Shown: positions 1 to 8,980 of the stretch, one piece after another | Numbering within the stretch: position 1 is the first letter of the stretch | How the letters are laid out: each line of letters starts with the position of its first letter | DNA from: Yersinia enterocolitica subsp. enterocolitica | GTDB lineage: Bacteria; Pseudomonadota; Gammaproteobacteria; Enterobacterales; Enterobacteriaceae | Length of the DNA: 64,000 nt | Direction of reading: 5' to 3' | NCBI RefSeq assembly: GCF_901472495.1 | Contig: NZ_LR590469.1 | Location: 1,302,001-1,366,000, forward strand | Notes under the pieces: generated by a model | Told to the model about the DNA's origin: nothing | Databases searched by the model: none | Seen by the model: only the letters and a program-made list of their open reading frames with translations | Made by a program: the position numbers and the translations under genes

Positions 1-179
1 GCCTTAGGCAGTTAAATTTTATTAAGATGTATTTTTGCTATCATGACATGGATACGATCCTTAGAATAAGGTGTAACCTGCATTACATTAAAAAATACAC
101 CAAATTTCACAATAGTATGATTTAAATGTACTTAATCCCTAAGATTAAGATGATGAATGGGATGATCTGAGGTAGTGAA

Positions 180-2666
180 TTGACAATGTTAGAAGAAGTT
201 GATGAAATCCGAGTCAAAGCAAATGCCAATCTTGATGTGAATAAAAAGGGAGAGCTAGGCCAGTTCTTCACATCGTCATCAATTTGCATTTTCATGGCAT
301 CATTATTCAATGAGCTTAAAGGTGATATTAGTTTACTGGACCCTGGTTGTGGCCCCGGCTCACTTACCGCAGCGTTTACAGAAGAAGTTATACGTAGAGG
401 TAGTGCTCGGTCATTAGAGTTGCATGCCATTGATATTGAAAGAAAAATAAAGCCATTCTTAGATGTGGTTTTAGATAAGTGTGTGTCAGCATCAAATGCT
501 GCTGGTATAAAGTGCAAAATATACCCACAGATTAATGACTACATAACTGCGGCTTCTGTCACCAAACATGATTTCGGTACAGAAATGTACACACATTGTA
601 TAATTAATCCCCCTTACAAAAAAATAACATCTGCAAGTGATTACCGTAAAATATTAAGTGCTATCGGTATTGAAGCTGTTAATCTATATGCTGGTTTTGT
701 TGCTCTTGCTATCATGCAATTAAAAAAACAAGGTGAAATGGTAGCAATAATCCCAAGATCTTTTTGTAATGGCCCATATTACTTACCCTTCAGGAATTTT
801 ATATTTCAGCACTGTGCCATCAAACATGTTCATATATTCGATAGTAGAAGTCATGCATTCTCTGAAGATGATGTACTCCAAGAAAATATCATTATTCATT
901 TAGTTAAGAACGGCATTCAAGAATCAGTAAAAATAACTTCAAGCCCAAATTCTGACTTTTTTTTCGATCAAGAAAGTAATTCTGTTTCCGCGAGCGATAT
1001 GACGGTAAGAAATATTCCGTTTGAGTCACTAGTCAATATGTTAGATAAAGATAAATTCATTCATATTGCAGCCAATAATCGAGACCAATCGATTATTGAC
1101 CGATTAAATGTTTTCTATACAAGTTTAAATGAATTAGGAATTAGTGTCAGCACTGGCCCTGTCGTTGATTTCCGTTTAAAATCTGATCTCAGGGAAAATA
1201 TAGAACCAGGTGCTGTCCCCCTAATTTACCCTGTCCATTTAAATGGGGTAGTTGATTGGCCAAAAAAATCTAAGAAACCTAACGCCATAAATGTTTCTGA
1301 ACGTTCACGTTCATGGCTTTGGAGTAATCAAGGATATTTCGTAATAGTTAGGCGTTTTAGTTCAAAAGAAGAAAAACGGAGAATCGTTGCGACTGTATAT
1401 GATGGATCATTGCCTGGGGAATGGATTGGTTTTGAGAATAAACTGAATGTATTTCATATAAATAAGTCAGGGATGGATAAGGACATCGCATACGGATTAA
1501 GTGCTTTCCTTAATTCTATGTTACTCGATAAATACTACCGTTTATTTGGCGGTCATACTCAAATAAATGCAACAGACCTGAGAAGCCTACATTATCCCGA
1601 TCGTAAATCCCTACAAAGAATAGGTTCATATATTTCCAGCCAAGGGTTGTCTCAAGAAAACATTAATGAAGCTATCAATACGGAGATTAAGAGATTGTCA
1701 AAGAATGATGATAAAAATCCTCTTGCTGCCCAAGAGAAACTTGATCAGGCCCTAGAAATTATAACCCTTTTAGGGATGCCTAAATCACAACAAAATGAGC
1801 GTTCAGCTCTTACATTTCTTGCACTAGTCAACCTAAGACCAGAAGGTTCATGGCAGGAATTAGAAAAACCTTTGGTTGGTGTTACTCCAATTATGGATTG
1901 GTGTAGAGATATATATGGCAAAGAATATGCGCCTAATACGAGAGAAACATTTAGACGGCAAACATTACACCAATTTATTGATGGTGGACTCGTGCTTTAC
2001 AACCCAGATAAACCCAATCGTGCAGTAAATAGTCCTAAAGCTTGTTATCAAATTGCACCAGAATTATTTGATGTATTGAATACCTATGGGACTCCTCTCT
2101 GGAATAAAGCATTAGGTGAGTGGCTAATGCAGCGAGAGACATTGGTCGAACAATATGCCATGAAGCGTGAAATGCATATGATTCCTCTGACCATCGATAA
2201 TGGTACTGAGATCCACTTAAGTCCCGGTGACCATAGTCAATTAATACATGATATCGTTACTGAATTTGGGCCTCGATTTGCGCCAGGCTCTCAAGTTATA
2301 TATTTAGGCGACACTGGTGCTAAAGAGGATTTTTTCAGAAAAGACGCATTAGCAGATCTTGGAGTTACTGTTAATCGTAAGGGGAAACTTCCTGACGTTG
2401 TTCTGTATTGGCCGCAGAGAGATTGGTTAATTCTTATAGAATCAGTAACTAGTCATGGCCCTGTCGATGGAAAAAGACATAGCGAACTTGCAAACTTATT
2501 CAAGGATGCTCGCCCAGGACTTGTCTATGTATCTGCTTTCCCGGATAAAAAAACAATGAGTAAATTCTTCTCAGAAATTAGCTGGGAAACAGAAGTTTGG
2601 ATAGCTGAAGCTCCGACCCATATGATTCACCTAAATGGCGACAGGTTCTTAGGTCCACATAACTAA
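180..2666 (+). CDS. Fused DNA adenine methyltransferase / BsuBI-PstI-type restriction endonuclease
   Basis: One 828-residue chain joins both halves of a type II restriction-modification system. The N-terminal half is an N6-adenine methyltransferase: SAM-binding motif I (DPGCGPG) at about residues 54-60 and catalytic NPPY at 143-146. The C-terminal third matches BsuBI/PstI endonucleases: a helical domain from about 520, then a nuclease core with GDTGAKEDFF near 708, LPDVV near 735 and the family signature VTSHGP near 756. Known BsuBI and PstI systems encode methylase and nuclease as separate proteins, so the fusion is unusual. The chosen start is TTG with GAGG seven bases upstream; an ATG six bases later is possible. 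The gene is AT-rich compared with the phage structural genes and sits beyond Q, where P2 carries tin/old, so phage defence is the likely role. CTGCAG specificity is inferred from the family only. Confidence 0.85.
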   Translation: MTMLEEVDEIRVKANANLDVNKKGELGQFFTSSSICIFMASLFNELKGDISLLDPGCGPGSLTAAFTEEVIRRGSARSLELHAIDIERKIKPFLDVVLDKCVSASNAAGIKCKIYPQINDYITAASVTKHDFGTEMYTHCIINPPYKKITSASDYRKILSAIGIEAVNLYAGFVALAIMQLKKQGEMVAIIPRSFCNGPYYLPFRNFIFQHCAIKHVHIFDSRSHAFSEDDVLQENIIIHLVKNGIQESVKITSSPNSDFFFDQESNSVSASDMTVRNIPFESLVNMLDKDKFIHIAANNRDQSIIDRLNVFYTSLNELGISVSTGPVVDFRLKSDLRENIEPGAVPLIYPVHLNGVVDWPKKSKKPNAINVSERSRSWLWSNQGYFVIVRRFSSKEEKRRIVATVYDGSLPGEWIGFENKLNVFHINKSGMDKDIAYGLSAFLNSMLLDKYYRLFGGHTQINATDLRSLHYPDRKSLQRIGSYISSQGLSQENINEAINTEIKRLSKNDDKNPLAAQEKLDQALEIITLLGMPKSQQNERSALTFLALVNLRPEGSWQELEKPLVGVTPIMDWCRDIYGKEYAPNTRETFRRQTLHQFIDGGLVLYNPDKPNRAVNSPKACYQIAPELFDVLNTYGTPLWNKALGEWLMQRETLVEQYAMKREMHMIPLTIDNGTEIHLSPGDHSQLIHDIVTEFGPRFAPGSQVIYLGDTGAKEDFFRKDALADLGVTVNRKGKLPDVVLYWPQRDWLILIESVTSHGPVDGKRHSELANLFKDARPGLVYVSAFPDKKTMSKFFSEISWETEVWIAEAPTHMIHLNGDRFLGPHN

Positions 2667-2690
2667 AATTAATCATTCTGATGGATAACC

Positions 2691-2730
2691 TTAAAGAGCA
2701 ATGAACTTTATAATTGCTCTTTAATTTACT
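2691..2730 (+). terminator. Intrinsic terminator of the restriction-modification gene
   Basis: A 12-bp perfect stem (TTAAAGAGCAAT pairing with ATTGCTCTTTAA) around a 10-base loop begins 25 bases after the stop codon and runs into T-rich sequence. The next 290 bases, up to the following gene, are AT-rich and show no convincing gene. Confidence 0.8.
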
Positions 2731-3016
2731 TAGGATGTTCTATCCATACTCCCCCTAATTTCCTCCCACTTTTTTACCATAACGTAATCATTATAAATAA
2801 ATACGTAGTCACCTTCCCTACACTATCTAACTTATTGATTTTTAAATAGTGTCCAGCTATCTAGCGTAGTGTTCAATGCACATTGTGCAAGTCGTTTCTA
2901 CTTCATCTTTGATATTATTAATAACCACACCGCATACATGTATAAATACACTTGATATCTTTCCAAAAAATATTCAAAATATCAAAATAATCATGATTAT
3001 TGAACTAAGGGTTTGT

Positions 3017-3890
3017 ATGTCTACTTGGAAAGAGTACGAAAAATTTGTGAGAGATCTACATCAAGCATTACTTCACTCTGAGGTAATAACATCTGTAAAA
3101 AATGCAGGAATAGAGATCAATAAGAAAATAACTGATAACTTTGGCGTAGAAAGAGAATTTGATATATATTGGGAATATGAGTTAGCAGGAATAACATACA
3201 AGACAGTGATTGAGTGCAAAGATTATAATTCTAAAATTTCAATTGAAAAAATAGATGCTCTAAGTAGGAAAAATACGAGATATTCCAGATTTAAAACCCA
3301 TATTTGCAACCAAAGTCGGTTATCAAAGTGGCGCTGAAATAAAAGCCAAACACAATAAAATTGATTTATTGATTGTCAGAGAACAAAACGAAAGTGACTG
3401 GAAAGATGCTAACAATGAACCTATTTTTAAATATATAGATTTAAAAATAACTGCAACTATCCCTGCAAGAATTACAAATATCAAACCTACCATTGATTTT
3501 AATTGGTTGAAAAATACGCCATCCATAGACCCATCAAAACCGCTATACATCTCAGAACTTACAAACAAAATAATTATAGAAAACATTGATGACAGTACAT
3601 ACCGATCTTTATATGACATCGAAAATTCTCTAAGCATATCTCAGAGAGGAAAATTTGGCGAGCATAAACTTGTGGAAAAATTCAATAATGCATATCTCAT
3701 AATTAATGAATTAAAAATAAAAATAACGGCTTGTGAGATTACTTATGTAATACCAAATACTATAACATCAAAAAGTACCATTGATTTATCTGAGGAACTC
3801 CTAGGCGTAATAGAATATATTCACAAAAATTCAAAGACATTGATTTTCAAATCAAAAATCGTAAAAGAGCAAGGTAAGAGTCATTCCTAA
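3017..3890 (+). pseudogene. Frameshifted restriction-endonuclease-like protein
   Basis: The reading frame opens at ATG 3017 (AAGGG just upstream) and carries a PD-(D/E)xK-like core: REFDIYWEYE, then VIECKDYNSKIS, with ECK as the likely catalytic E-x-K. Near 3262 the frame is lost. Reading one base later restores the continuation DALVGKIRDIPDLKPIF and an open frame to 3890. An extra A in CTAAGTAGG is the simplest cause. The intact protein would be about 290 residues. The core resembles Mrr-like restriction endonucleases that cleave modified or foreign DNA, but the exact family is not certain. The gene is very AT-rich and shares the cargo site beyond phage gene Q with the fused restriction-modification gene. 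A sequencing error cannot be excluded. Confidence 0.7.
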
Positions 3891-3946
3891 ATAATTATCT
3901 TAAGCCCTTCGACAATAAGGAGGGTTTACTTTCCTACATTATTAGC

Positions 3947-4948
3947 TCATACCCCCGAAACCCCACCACCGCCTCCCCACCCATTGACCTCTTTCAGGCG
4001 TTCTTGCAATGCGGTGAGTTCATTCCTGACAAATACCTGGCTGGCTTTTTCTATGTCACCGAAACCGCCGGTGTTGTTGGGGATAATGCCCATCATCTGT
4101 GGAGGGACGCGGTGGACGCTGAGCAAGTCGTCGCGGGTGGCGTTTTTGATATTGAAAAAGTCATCTTTAGTGGCGACTTCGCTGAGTGGCAAAATCTGAA
4201 TACCGTCTTTTTTGCCATTAGGCGCATACATAAACAGGTTGCGGAAGTTGCCTAACCCTTTGGTGTCGCGCATCGCTTTACGCATCGCCTCAATATCGCT
4301 GCTACTTTGCGCGGCGTCAGTCATATACGGAATATATCCCGCATGTGCGCCGTTCTGGTAATACTTGCGGTGAAATAGCGTGGCCGCTTCATTCAGCCAG
4401 GCAGAATTTAAGCCGCTGAGATATTCCGGCAGGCCATAAAGCTCCTGATTGATATCTGGCTCTATCAGATGAAACACCGTACCAGCCGTAAACTGATGAT
4501 CGACTTTGCCATTCTGCACAAACCAGTAGCAATCTTTCTGCACGCCTCGGCGGGTGTACTTAGCTGGGCTGGGGTCAAGGCGCAGCGGTTCACCCAGTTG
4601 GTTGCGACGCAGCTCCAAAAAGGCGTTACCGAATACCAAATAATCCAGCGCATAACGGCTAAATGCCTGTTGGCTAAGCATCGGATGGGGAATAAAAGTA
4701 CTCGCCAGAATATTGCGTTTCACGTACAGCGGTGAGCTGTGATGCACGGCAGCCCTGAAACTACGCGCTAACCCATCAAAACTGATCGGCGGCTCATACC
4801 ATTTGCCATTCCCATTACATTCGATGTAATCCAGAATTTCCCGCTTATCCAACACCGCCGAGGGTTCACCAAAAGTGAACGCCTCAACCGGTTGTTGTTG
4901 ATAGGCGGCGTGCGGCTTTAATCTCTTGCGGCCTTTGCGTTGATTCAT
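3947..4948 (-). CDS. Q: P2-type phage portal protein (gpQ)
   Basis: This is the portal of a P2-like phage, the dodecameric ring at one head vertex through which DNA enters and leaves. The family-typical stretch PPISFDGLARSFRAAVHHSSP and the C-terminal region NELTALQERLKEVNGW are present. Length (333 residues) is close to P2 gpQ (344). After NGW, however, the chain ends in a glycine run (GGGGGVSGV) where P2 continues with about a dozen unrelated residues, so the C-terminus was altered where the cargo region joins. The 3' end of the terminase gene overlaps its start by four bases, as expected for the leftward Q-P unit. The P2-type cos sequence expected just past this gene was not recognised. 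Confidence 0.9.
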   Translation of the reverse strand: MNQRKGRKRLKPHAAYQQQPVEAFTFGEPSAVLDKREILDYIECNGNGKWYEPPISFDGLARSFRAAVHHSSPLYVKRNILASTFIPHPMLSQQAFSRYALDYLVFGNAFLELRRNQLGEPLRLDPSPAKYTRRGVQKDCYWFVQNGKVDHQFTAGTVFHLIEPDINQELYGLPEYLSGLNSAWLNEAATLFHRKYYQNGAHAGYIPYMTDAAQSSSDIEAMRKAMRDTKGLGNFRNLFMYAPNGKKDGIQILPLSEVATKDDFFNIKNATRDDLLSVHRVPPQMMGIIPNNTGGFGDIEKASQVFVRNELTALQERLKEVNGWGGGGGVSGV

Positions 4949-6570
4949 GCATTAAACTCCAAAATATTCGGGCTATGGCGGCCATTAAAGGCGGTTAAAG
5001 GTTCATTGAGCAGCGCGTGCATAATCGCCCACGCCACATCGGCGTGGCTGGCTTCTTCGCTGCGACTGGCGGCATAAGTTGAGCGCGCACCGCTGGCGGT
5101 CATGGTCTTGCGGATGGCCATAAAGGATTGGGTGATATCGGTGTGGCCAGCGTCATATTCCAACCGGCCGCTATTGATGGTGTGCTTGGCTTTCAGCACC
5201 ATAGCGGTTTTGATTTCAGGGGTGTACTTGATTTCCCTTGCGGCCGGGAAGAACTGGCGCACCAACTGGAAAACACCCTGTCCGACAGTAGTGGCATCGA
5301 TGCCGATGTATTCCACACAGTATCTTTGCGTTAACTCTTCGATATGTCTGGCCTGCGCTGCAAAATCCATCCCTTTCCACTGGTGGCGTTCCAGCACGCG
5401 AAACTTGCCGCCGGGCACCAATGGCGGCGCAATGACTGCGCAACCGGCGCTATCACCGCCGTTAGCCTCGGACGGATCGTAACCCATCCACACCGGCCGA
5501 TAGCCAAACGGTCGCAACGAATACGGGTTGTAATCCTCCCACTCTTCCAGACTGTCCACCATGCAGGCTTGCAACTCGGCGAACGGGAACACCGATGCCT
5601 GGTCATCAACAAACTCGCACATCAACAGGTTTTGATATTCTGACAGGCTGTATTCCAGCGCCAGTTGGTCGAGGTCGAACAGGTTGCAACCGCCAGTCAG
5701 CGCATCTTCAACCGTAACAATCTGCCGCCACTGACCATCTGCACACCGTGCGCCAGCGGCCAAATGGCTATGGCTTAAATCCAACTGGATATGATTAGAC
5801 TTATTACGGCGACCTTTATTAAACAGTTCACCAGACCAGAACGAATAAGCGCTGTGGGCTAAACTCGACGGCGTGGAGAAATAGGTGGTACGCCATTTTT
5901 TGTGCAATGACATACCAGACGCCACTTTGCGCAGCTCCTGAAACTTGGGTATCCAGAAATATTCATCCAGATAGAGATTGCCGGTGTAGCTCTGCGCTGT
6001 GCGCACGTTAGTACCGAGGAAGAACAGCCGCGCACCGTTCGCTAATACCATCGGGTCGCCTTTCAGGTCAACGTCAACCAGTCGGGCAAAATCGATAATG
6101 TAGCTTTTAAACACATGCGCCTGTGCCTTACTGGCCGATAAGAAGATCTGGTTGCGGCCAGTCAACAGTGCATCCAATAGCGCTTCACGGGCAAAGAAGA
6201 AGGTCGCGCCAATCTGACGCGATTTCAGGATATTGCGGATACGGTGAGCTAATCCCGCCTGATACCAGCCGCGCTGATAATCAAAGATATTTTCGTGAAA
6301 AATGGATTCCAGTTTTTCAATCGCCGACTCGCTAAACAGATTCTTATCCGGTGGTTTCCTCTCTCCCTTATTGCGGTTCGCTACGTTGGGATTTAAATCG
6401 GCTTCGTTACCACTCAGACTGTAGCGATTGACCCGCGCCAACCGTTCAATTTGGCGGCCTAACAGGTCGATCTCCTTGAAATCTCGCCCCTCTTTAACCG
6501 CTTTCAGAATCAGTTGGATCAGCCGCGCTTCGAGGCTGCTTGTAACGGTCAACTAAAACCGGACACGGAT

Positions 6571-7365
6571 TTAGGCACATTGTTGTAATCGGCGTTCATA
6601 TTCATCCGGCGATATATTTCCCAGCCGATAATGCCGCCTTTTCAGATTATAAAAGCTGTCGATATAATCGATAACATCAGCGATACCCTGACTTCGGGTT
6701 TCATAACGACGATAGTTAACCCTCTCTGCTTTCAGGCTGCGGAAAAACCTTTCCGTAACAGCATTATCCAGGCAGTTACCTTTTCGACTCATACTACCTG
6801 TAACATCCAGTTCTTGCTGGCAGGACTGGAACTGCGCGCTGGTATATTGCGCCCCTTGATCGCTATGGAACACCACTGACCCTGTGGGTCGGCGTTTATT
6901 TACGGCCAGCCTTAAGGCCCGGACAGTCAAGTCGCTGTCCGGTTTGTCTGAGAAGGCCCAACTCACTATTTTTCTTGAACATAAGTCCATCACGATAGCC
7001 AGATATAACCAGCCCTGAGCGGTACGCAGATAGGTAATATCACCTGACCACCAGGTATTCAATGTCTCTGGATTAAACTGCCGGTTCAACAGATTAGCGG
7101 CCACGACAGCGGGTTTTCCACCGCCTGGATAGCGATGACGCCCAGGTCGTTTAGCTACCAGTAATAAGTTTTTCATTATCTGCCGAACGCGGTATCTGCC
7201 CACGTTAAAACCTTGCTCCCGTAACTCGATGCACATGCGCCGGCTGCCATATGTGGCATCCATTTCAGCGTGAACATGCTTAGCCGCCGCGTGCAACATC
7301 AGAACATCGGGCTTGATCATTAGCCGACGACTACGGGCATAAAACACGCTGCGCGTGAGCGACAA
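6571..7365 (-). CDS. IS3-family transposase OrfB (DDE integrase domain)
   Basis: This is the catalytic part of the transposase. The DDE triad is visible as GDITYLRT, VVFHSDQGAQYTS and NAVTERFF, with the family pattern SRKGNCLDNAVTERFFRSLK. A HTH_21-type N-terminal segment (ATYGSRRMCIELREQGFNVG) precedes it. The first ATG at 7365 is probably not the natural start. The frame is open upstream to the end of OrfA, where a C_AAA_AAG run at about 7419-7425 would allow the -1 frameshift that makes OrfAB in this family; the joined sequence would read VAVKLKKAGANIQQVCRCLS and then SLTRSVFYARS. Reading frame and motifs are intact, so the element may still be active. Confidence 0.93.
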   Translation of the reverse strand: MSLTRSVFYARSRRLMIKPDVLMLHAAAKHVHAEMDATYGSRRMCIELREQGFNVGRYRVRQIMKNLLLVAKRPGRHRYPGGGKPAVVAANLLNRQFNPETLNTWWSGDITYLRTAQGWLYLAIVMDLCSRKIVSWAFSDKPDSDLTVRALRLAVNKRRPTGSVVFHSDQGAQYTSAQFQSCQQELDVTGSMSRKGNCLDNAVTERFFRSLKAERVNYRRYETRSQGIADVIDYIDSFYNLKRRHYRLGNISPDEYERRLQQCA

Positions 7366-7409
7366 GCAGCGGCATACCTGTTGGATATTTGCACCAGCCT
7401 TCTTCAGTT

Positions 7410-7742
7410 TTACCGCGACTTTTTGTCGTTGTTCATTTCCATGGCGAAGAAGGCCGAAGCCTTTTTTAACAGGTCATTGTCGCTCTGTAACTGCCGCACC
7501 TGCTTTTCAAGTTCTTGTATTCGGCGTTGTTCCGGTGTTATAGCACTGGCTATCGGTGTATTTCCGCGGCTCTCTCCGCGATACTGCCGTAGCCAGCGTT
7601 GTAAGGTTGAAAGGCCAATATTCATTGTTTCAGCAGCCTGAGTCACCGGGTACTTATGTTGAAGAACCAGGTTGACGCACTCTTGTTTAAACTCATGAGT
7701 AAATGATTTTTTTCGCATTCTCACCTCGTTAGTGTTGCTCAT
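7410..7742 (-). CDS. IS3-family transposase OrfA (helix-turn-helix protein)
   Basis: A 110-residue DNA-binding partner of OrfB. It begins with a helix-turn-helix (FKQECVNLVLQHKYPVTQAAETMN) and a predicted recognition helix LSTLQRWLRQY, followed by a leucine-zipper-like coiled coil (RRIQELEKQVRQLQSDNDLLKKA), which is the usual OrfA layout. Its final codons, GAC AAA AAG, form the likely slippage site for producing OrfAB. In this family OrfA binds the terminal repeats and, when made alone, usually dampens transposition; that is family knowledge rather than something visible here. The start ATG could be 7742 or the internal Met at residue 9. Confidence 0.9.
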   Translation of the reverse strand: MSNTNEVRMRKKSFTHEFKQECVNLVLQHKYPVTQAAETMNIGLSTLQRWLRQYRGESRGNTPIASAITPEQRRIQELEKQVRQLQSDNDLLKKASAFFAMEMNNDKKSR

Positions 7743-8011
7743 TATATCTCTAACAAAATGTCCGGAATGATTAGACCATTACAGCTTTCCACGCGAGAAA
7801 TCGGCGCAATAGCCTCCCACTTATCGCGCTGTTTCCAACTCTGCACCGTTGGCGCTTTCAGGCTTAACTGCTCGGCAATCTGGCGCACAGAAAAGCCCTG
7901 CCAATAAAGCAAAGCTGCCTGTCGCCGTGGGTCGCTAATGAGGGTGCCCGGAGTGATATTCATGCGCTAAAGGCTACGCCACCACCCGGCACTCATTCTT
8001 GCTGTCTCTGT

Positions 8012-8029
8012 TGTATCACCGCTGCGACA
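8012..8029. promoter_or_regulatory. Ogr/Delta late-activator site of the O (and P) promoter
   Basis: TGT-N12-ACA, extended to TTGT-N12-ACAA, is the palindromic binding site of the P2 late activator Ogr. Its centre at 8020.5 predicts transcription of O starting about 8075, 20-35 bases before the gene. A weaker half-conserved copy (TGT-N12-ATG) at 8042-8059 is suitably placed for the leftward P-Q unit. Confidence 0.8.
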
Positions 8030-8097
8030 ACCTGCTGTTGTTGTGGCAAGGCTGCGATGTTTAGAAACTGATTAGCCGCTCATGACTGGACAACAAT

Positions 8098-8952
8098 ATG
8101 GCGACGAACATGGCTAAGAAAGTCTCTAAATACTTCCGCATCGGCGTTGAAGGCGACACCTGCGACGGGCGTTTAATTGACGCCGGTGATATCAACCAGA
8201 TGGCCGAGTCATTTGACCCGCGCGTCTACGGTTGCCGCATCAATCTGGAACACCTGAAAAGTTACTCACCGGACAGCACCTTTCGCCGCTATGGCGATGT
8301 CATCGGTCTGAGAGCCGACACCATTGACGATGATTCAGCACTGAAGGGTAAGCGGGCGTTGTTCGCCCAAATCAGCCCCACCGATGAGTTAGTGCTGATG
8401 ACTAAAGCCCAACAGAAAATCTATACCTCGATGGAGATCCGCCCGAACTTTGCCAACAGCGGTAAAGCTTATCTGGTCGGGCTGGCGGTCACTGATGACC
8501 CCGCCAGCCTCGGCACCGAAATGCTGGCATTCAGCGCCAAAGCCCAACACAACCCACTGGCTGGTCGTAAATCTCATCCAGACAATCTTTTTTCGGCGGC
8601 AGTTGAAGTGCAATTGGAATTTGAAGATGTGGCCGAGTCAGGCGCAACCCTGCTGAATCGAGTGATGTCGGTCTTTAGCCGCAAACAAACGTCAGATAAC
8701 GCCCGATTTACTGATGTGCATGAAGCCGTCAACGCCGTGGCGGAGCATGTGCAGCAACAAGGGGAAGCTATTGAGACCCGTTTCAGTGCGCTAACCACAC
8801 AGATTGATCTGCTGAAACAGAATATCGAACAGCACCAGCAAGGGGTTATCGCGCTGAAAACCCAGTTCACCCATAGCGAAAACCTCAACCACAACTCCCG
8901 CCCTATCGCCACCGGCGGTGATGCGCAAGTTGAGCGACTAACCGACTGCTAA
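8098..8952 (+). CDS. O: P2-type capsid scaffolding protein and protease (gpO)
   Basis: gpO guides assembly of the gpN procapsid shell and cleaves itself and gpN during maturation. The start of the protein (AKKVSKYFRIGVEGDTCDGR) and FDPRVYGCRINLEHL are strongly P2-like, as is YTSMEIRPNFANSGKAYLVG with GLAVTDDPASLGTE. The C-terminal 100 residues are helical and glutamine/glutamate-rich, fitting the scaffold part that binds gpN. Length matches P2 gpO (284). P2 gpO begins MAKKVSK, which corresponds to the in-frame ATG at 8110; the upstream ATG at 8098 adds only four residues and has no good ribosome-binding site. Transcribed from the Ogr-dependent late promoter just upstream. Confidence 0.93.
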   Translation: MATNMAKKVSKYFRIGVEGDTCDGRLIDAGDINQMAESFDPRVYGCRINLEHLKSYSPDSTFRRYGDVIGLRADTIDDDSALKGKRALFAQISPTDELVLMTKAQQKIYTSMEIRPNFANSGKAYLVGLAVTDDPASLGTEMLAFSAKAQHNPLAGRKSHPDNLFSAAVEVQLEFEDVAESGATLLNRVMSVFSRKQTSDNARFTDVHEAVNAVAEHVQQQGEAIETRFSALTTQIDLLKQNIEQHQQGVIALKTQFTHSENLNHNSRPIATGGDAQVERLTDC

Positions 8953-8980
8953 GCTAAGCCACTTATTTCACAGGATAATT

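Larger units (their letters stand above)
6541..7783 (-). mobile_element. IS3-family insertion sequence, 1243 bp, inside gpP
   Basis: The element starts TGTAACGGTC and its other end, read inward, is TGTAATGGTC. The imperfect terminal inverted repeats run about 25 bases and both include CCGGACA. It is flanked by GCT at 6538-6540 and 7784-7786 (AGC on the coding strand), a 3-bp target duplication typical of the IS3 family. It encodes OrfA and OrfB on the minus strand and appears complete. Y. enterocolitica is known to carry the IS3-family element IS1400; whether this is that element was not tested. Confidence 0.93.
4945..7963 (-). pseudogene. P: P2-type large terminase ATPase (gpP), split by an insertion sequence
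   Basis: gpP is the ATP-hydrolysing subunit that packages phage DNA. The first about 60 residues (7787-7963) contain a helix-turn-helix (RQIAEQLSLKAPTVQSWKQR) and end in ISRVES. The rest (4945-6540) resumes with SLEARLIQLILKAVKEG and holds the ATPase core (LKSRQIGAT, Walker B-like LYLDEYFW) and the nuclease part with GYDPSEANGGDSAG. Removing the 1243-bp element and one copy of the AGC target duplication rejoins the frame exactly as VE-S-S-LEARL, as in P2. The insertion is therefore a clean and recent-looking knockout. Without this subunit the prophage should not package its own DNA. Start 7963 is an ATG; a weak Ogr-like site lies 80-95 bases upstream. Confidence 0.93.

Noticed and set aside
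3891..3982. Possible cos site next to Q
   Set aside because: A G-rich stretch resembles part of the P2 cos core but the characteristic GGCGGGGAAAGCA was not found, so it is not annotated.
8042..8059. Second Ogr-type site for the leftward P promoter
   Set aside because: Only TGT-N12-ATG, one half degenerate; spacing is suitable but the evidence is too weak for a separate feature.
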